Part shown: piece after piece, positions 62,464 to 64,000 of the stretch | How the letters are laid out: each line of letters begins with the position of its first letter | Numbering within the stretch: the stretch's first letter is position 1 | NCBI GenBank assembly: GCA_021810905.1 | Contig: JAJZQH010000010.1 | Coordinates: forward strand, 83,228 to 147,227 | From: a bacterium | GTDB lineage: Bacteria; UBA10199; 2-02-FULL-44-16; JAAZCA01 | Direction: 5' to 3' | DNA: 64,000 nt | Program-made: the position numbers and the translations under genes | The notes under the pieces: model-generated | What the model was told of the DNA's origin: nothing | What the model saw: only the letters and a program-made list of their open reading frames with translations | Database searches by the model: none

Positions 62464-63491
62464 AACATCTCTTCAACACGCTTTATGTCACAACCCAGGG
62501 TGCATACCTTGCGAAAGAGGGCGAGACGGTCGTTGTTCGCGTGGAGCAGGAAACGAAATTGCAGGTGCCGATTCATACCTTGGCGGGCATTGTCTGTTTC
62601 GGCCAAGTGTCATGCAGTCCTTTTCTTATGGGGTTATGCGGAGAGAGAAATGTGACGATTTCATTTCTCACGGAGAACGGCAGGTTTCTTGCGCGTGTTC
62701 AGGGACCTGTATCCGGTAACGTATTGCTTAGGAGAGAACAATACAGGCGCGCGGACGATCAGGTGTTTGCCTGTTCGACCGCCAAGAGCATCGTTGAGGC
62801 AAAGATCGCCAACTGCCGTAATATCGTCCAGCGTTCGGCCAGAGAACGGGAAGAAGGAGAAGAGAGAGCTGAGTTGGATCAAGCTGTTTTGCGGCTGGGT
62901 ATGATCGTGAAAGAAGTCGATTGTTTAACAGATCTTGACGTTGTGCGAGGAAAAGAGGGCGATGCCGCGCGTGTTTATTTCGGTGTCTTTGATCGGTTGA
63001 TTGTGGCGAACAAGGATACGTTTGTTTTTAAAGAGCGAAGCAGGCGGCCGCCGCTCGATCCTGTGAATGCGCTGATATCCTTTCTCTATACGCTGGTTGT
63101 CCACGATGTGCGCTCCGCGCTTGAAGGGGTCGGACTTGATCCAGCCGTGGGTTTTCTGCATTGTGAGCGACCGGGACGCCCGAGTCTGGCGCTTGATTTG
63201 ATGGAGGAGTTGAGGGCGCCGCTTGCGGATCGTCTGGCGCTTACTCTTATCAACCGTCAGCAGGTACAGCCGAAGGGTTTTCAGCGTTCGGAGAGTGGCG
63301 CTGTGGCTATGGATGATGATACGCGAAAGACGGTGTTGACAGCATATCAAGAACGAAAGCGAGAAGAGGTGTTTCATCCGTTCTTTGAGGAGAATATTGC
63401 GATAGGTTTGATTCCGCATGCTCAGGCTATGCTTCTGGCGAGATATCTGCGCGGAGAACTTGATGCATATCCTCCCTTTTTCTGGAAGTAG
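62460..63491 (+). CDS. cas1: Cas1 integrase (type I-C)
   Basis: 343 residues. Integrates spacers together with Cas2. HLFNTLYVTTQGAYLAKEGE opens the family pattern; the metal site is formed by the Glu in PVNALISFLYTL-adjacent helices and by VGFLHCERPGRPSLALDLME (His and Asp/Glu) typical of I-C Cas1. RLALTLINRQQVQPKGFQ continues the domain. ATG overlaps the cas4 stop (ATGA). Confidence 0.96.
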   Translation: MKHLFNTLYVTTQGAYLAKEGETVVVRVEQETKLQVPIHTLAGIVCFGQVSCSPFLMGLCGERNVTISFLTENGRFLARVQGPVSGNVLLRREQYRRADDQVFACSTAKSIVEAKIANCRNIVQRSAREREEGEERAELDQAVLRLGMIVKEVDCLTDLDVVRGKEGDAARVYFGVFDRLIVANKDTFVFKERSRRPPLDPVNALISFLYTLVVHDVRSALEGVGLDPAVGFLHCERPGRPSLALDLMEELRAPLADRLALTLINRQQVQPKGFQRSESGAVAMDDDTRKTVLTAYQERKREEVFHPFFEENIAIGLIPHAQAMLLARYLRGELDAYPPFFWK

Positions 63492-63499
63492 GGTGATGC

Positions 63500-63790
63500 A
63501 TGCTTGTGCTCGTCACTTACGACGTGAACACTGAGACGCCAGAAGGGCGCAAGCGGTTGCGACATGTTGCCAAGCTCTGTGAAAATCGGGGACAAAGAGT
63601 GCAAAAATCTGTATTCGAATGTCTTGTTGATCCTGCGCAATGGGCGGAGTTGCGGCATCGGCTTATTGCAAAGATTGACGAGGAGAAAGACAGCCTCAGA
63701 TTCTATTTCCTTGGAAGTAACTGGAAACCGCGCATTGAGCATGTTGGGGCAAAGGCAGCGTATGATCCGGAAGGGCCGTTGATAGTGTGA
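63500..63790 (+). CDS. cas2: Cas2
   Basis: 96 residues. MLVLVTYDVNTETPEGRKRL (Asp8 in the conserved first strand) and GQRVQKSVFECLVD are the family signature; LRFYFLGSNWKPRIEHVGAK is typical of the I-C subgroup. Structural core of the Cas1-Cas2 integration complex. Last cas gene, followed by the leader. Confidence 0.96.
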   Translation: MLVLVTYDVNTETPEGRKRLRHVAKLCENRGQRVQKSVFECLVDPAQWAELRHRLIAKIDEEKDSLRFYFLGSNWKPRIEHVGAKAAYDPEGPLIV

Positions 63791-63968
63791 TGCGCGGACC
63801 CCAAGATCACATGAAAACCCGGGGAGGTTCGCGCAGATTATAACTCCTTGGATTGTATGAAGGTTGTTGCAGATAGGAAAAATATGCTGAGCACAAACAA
63901 ACATCAGAGATGTGGTTCGCGAATAAAGAATAAATTTCTGAATTGTTTCGAAATGTTGTGAAGAAGGA
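63791..63968 (+). promoter_or_regulatory. CRISPR leader with hairpin
   Basis: AT-rich 178-base stretch between cas2 and the first repeat. At its start TGCGCGGACC (63791-63800) pairs with GGTTCGCGCA (63826-63835), one G-U, extended by CC/GG inside; the stem begins directly after the cas2 stop. The remainder (e.g. AAATATGCTGAGCACAAACA) is a plausible promoter/integration leader. Functional assignment is by position. Confidence 0.75.
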
Positions 63969-64000
63969 GTCGCGCCCCTCGCGGGCGCGTGGATTGAAAC
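63969..64000 (+). CRISPR. first repeat of a type I-C CRISPR array (continues past window)
   Basis: 32-base repeat ending GTGGATTGAAAC, the usual I-C 3' handle. The internal stem pairs CGCGCCC (63971-63977) with GGGCGCG (63983-63989) around a five-base loop, matching Cas5c cleavage substrates. Only one copy is visible because the window ends here; array identity rests on the repeat sequence and the adjacent cas2 and leader. Confidence 0.9.

Overview
The window is a GC-rich chromosomal segment of a Gram-negative bacterium. Supporting signs are several predicted lipoproteins with lipobox cysteines, a BamE/SmpA-like lipoprotein, a PpiD/SurA-type membrane-anchored periplasmic protein and a full rod-shape cluster. 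Housekeeping gene orders (rimP-nusA-infB-ylxP-rbfA-nrnA-truB-rpsO-pnp; thrS-infC-rpmI-rplT-pheS-pheT-ihfA-merR; mreBCD-mrdA-rodA) are the classic bacterial ones. The compact enzymes and the many intergenic palindromes recall uncultured, deltaproteobacteria-like lineages, but the lineage is an inference and I cannot assign a genus.

Layout. 1-6.1 kb: end of pyrimidine synthesis (pyrE partial, pyrF), hpt, and on the minus strand tdk - sodium/solute symporter - PilZ, then an unknown gene. 6.1-9.1 kb: a secreted ComEC-like metallo-beta-lactamase lipoprotein and a two-gene envelope operon ending in a Big_5/lamin-tail lipoprotein. 9.2-19.2 kb: transcription/translation operon with an attenuator-like hairpin before rimP and a hairpin between rpsO and pnp. 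19.3-25 kb: SUMF1-like gene, two lipoproteins, and a tightly overlapping minus-strand operon (ppiD-like, cca, TPR-like, coaE). 25.2-31 kb: mreB-mreC-mreD-mrdA-rodA. 31-34.3 kb: small accessory patch (unknown gene, AlbA_2/Schlafen-type gene between direct repeats, thioredoxin). 34.5-42 kb: tRNA-Val and the thrS to merR block, with infC apparently using an ATT start. 42-49.3 kb: tRNA-Pro inside an inverted repeat, cysE, mnmA, a second AlbA_2 gene, two lipoproteins, mtaB, rnc. 49.3-53.6 kb: class II photolyase, an RlmI-like methyltransferase and a PIF1 helicase fused to a WYL domain. 53.6-55.7 kb: gene graveyard with an hsdM tail, intact rhuM, a DinD-like tail and a truncated Cas3 HD fragment. 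55.8-64 kb: complete type I-C CRISPR-Cas operon (cas3-cas5c-cas8c-cas7c-cas4-cas1-cas2), a leader, and the first repeat at the window edge.

The most unusual signal is not a protein system. It is the repeat architecture between genes. At least six families of short-word inverted repeats sit in gene boundaries, including inside the infB-ylxP, infC-rpmI-rplT and pheS-pheT junctions where a terminator would be harmful. There are also three long perfect inverted repeats of 21-34 bp with 107-142 bp spacers, one of which encloses a tRNA gene. One G/C-rich palindrome even lies in frame inside mtaB.
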